NCBI RefSeq assembly: GCF_900095725.1
Contig: NZ_FMMP01000016.1
Coordinates: 62,001-126,000, forward strand
Source of the DNA: Cellulosilyticum sp. I15G10I2
GTDB lineage: Bacteria > Bacillota > Clostridia > Lachnospirales > Cellulosilyticaceae
Length of the DNA: 64,000 bases
Reading direction: 5' to 3'
Under the pieces are notes generated by a model. The model was not told the DNA's origin. It saw nothing but the letters and a program-made list of their open reading frames with translations, and searched no databases. Both the position numbers and the translations under genes were made by a program. The first letter of the stretch is position 1. Each line of letters opens with the position of its first letter. Shown one piece after another: positions 63,861 to 64,000 of the stretch.

Positions 63861-64000
63861 TTTTTCTCCTCCATCTCGCAGTATTACTTTGCCTATAGTA
63901 TGTCCCAACTTCTAATATCTTTCTCTTTATAACCAGATATTTAGTAACCTAAAATCTTTTGCATATATTGCACTAATCTATAAAATACTTTATAATAGAA
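63861..64000. other. Window end, AT-rich, no gene seen
   Basis: Presumed promoter region of the leftward DUF2971 gene up to the window edge. No open frame with a ribosome binding site and no repeat is visible. Confidence 0.4.

Noticed and set aside
1-64000. Insertion sequences, prophage genes, CRISPR arrays, toxin-antitoxin pairs
   Set aside because: No transposase, integrase, phage structural, cas or toxin-antitoxin type protein, no direct-repeat array and no attachment-site duplication was seen.

Overview
The window is AT-rich chromosomal DNA from a low-GC Firmicute, most likely an anaerobic, spore-former-type clostridium. Supporting this are strong AGGAGG-type ribosome binding sites, GTG/TTG starts, sigma-A type promoters, a perfect CIRCE element, a VanR/VanS-type system, YesM/YesN-type two-component pairs, hydroxylamine reductase, an HgdB/activase pair and a CarD regulator. 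Cellulosilyticum-like Lachnospirales would fit, but species cannot be fixed from the sequence alone. I see no insertion sequence, prophage, CRISPR array or rRNA; only one tRNA is present.

Layout. 1-2.7 kb: the start of a YesN-type response regulator (cut by the window edge), tRNA-Thr(CGT), a small amidase-fold protein, and a PadR/DUF2812 pair with two palindromic operator candidates. 2.8-12.1 kb: gltX, D-lactate dehydrogenase with an MFS exporter, hydroxylamine reductase (hcp), a secreted amidase-fold protein, a cell-wall amidase and a DUF554 membrane protein. 12.2-18.4 kb: a four-gene envelope-type cluster (acidic membrane protein, DUF4097-like protein, VanS-like kinase, VanR-like regulator) and a chemoreceptor. 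18.5-23.6 kb: hsp18 under CIRCE control, then queC, folE, queE and queD in one transcription unit with an HgdB-like iron-sulfur protein and its ATP-dependent activase. This unit follows a leader that resembles a preQ1-I riboswitch and carries two intrinsic terminators. 23.7-27.2 kb: argJ-argB-argD with ARG-box-like sites. 27.3-35.5 kb: a ribose-type sugar ABC transporter with a UroD-fold protein and a YesM/YesN pair. 35.6-41.2 kb: phosphoesterase, ogt, AIM24-family protein, recX and a YcdB/SLH-type secreted protein. 41.4-49.9 kb: a hemerythrin-like protein, a small Cys/His-tailed membrane protein, and an RND efflux cluster (fusion protein, pump, response regulator, kinase, TolC-like protein). 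50-55.9 kb: carD, the polyamine genes speD and a speA-speE fusion, and metY. 56-63 kb: a GH31 glycosidase, a TRAP transporter and a divergent LacI regulator with three near-identical operators. The window ends with a DUF2971 protein.

How genes work together. The que genes plus folE make preQ0 from GTP; the HgdB-like protein and activase at the head of that unit have no assigned role in queuosine synthesis and are the best candidate for an undescribed function. The hcp and hemerythrin genes lie 33 kb apart but share the same 14-bp palindrome at exactly the same distance from a -10 element, with the geometry of a CRP/FNR-type activator, which points to a nitrosative-stress regulon. The polyamine locus joins an Arg/Lys-type decarboxylase to spermidine synthase in one reading frame, with a complete ribosome binding site and ATG preserved at the junction. 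All functional calls rest on sequence motifs and context read by eye; no database search was run.
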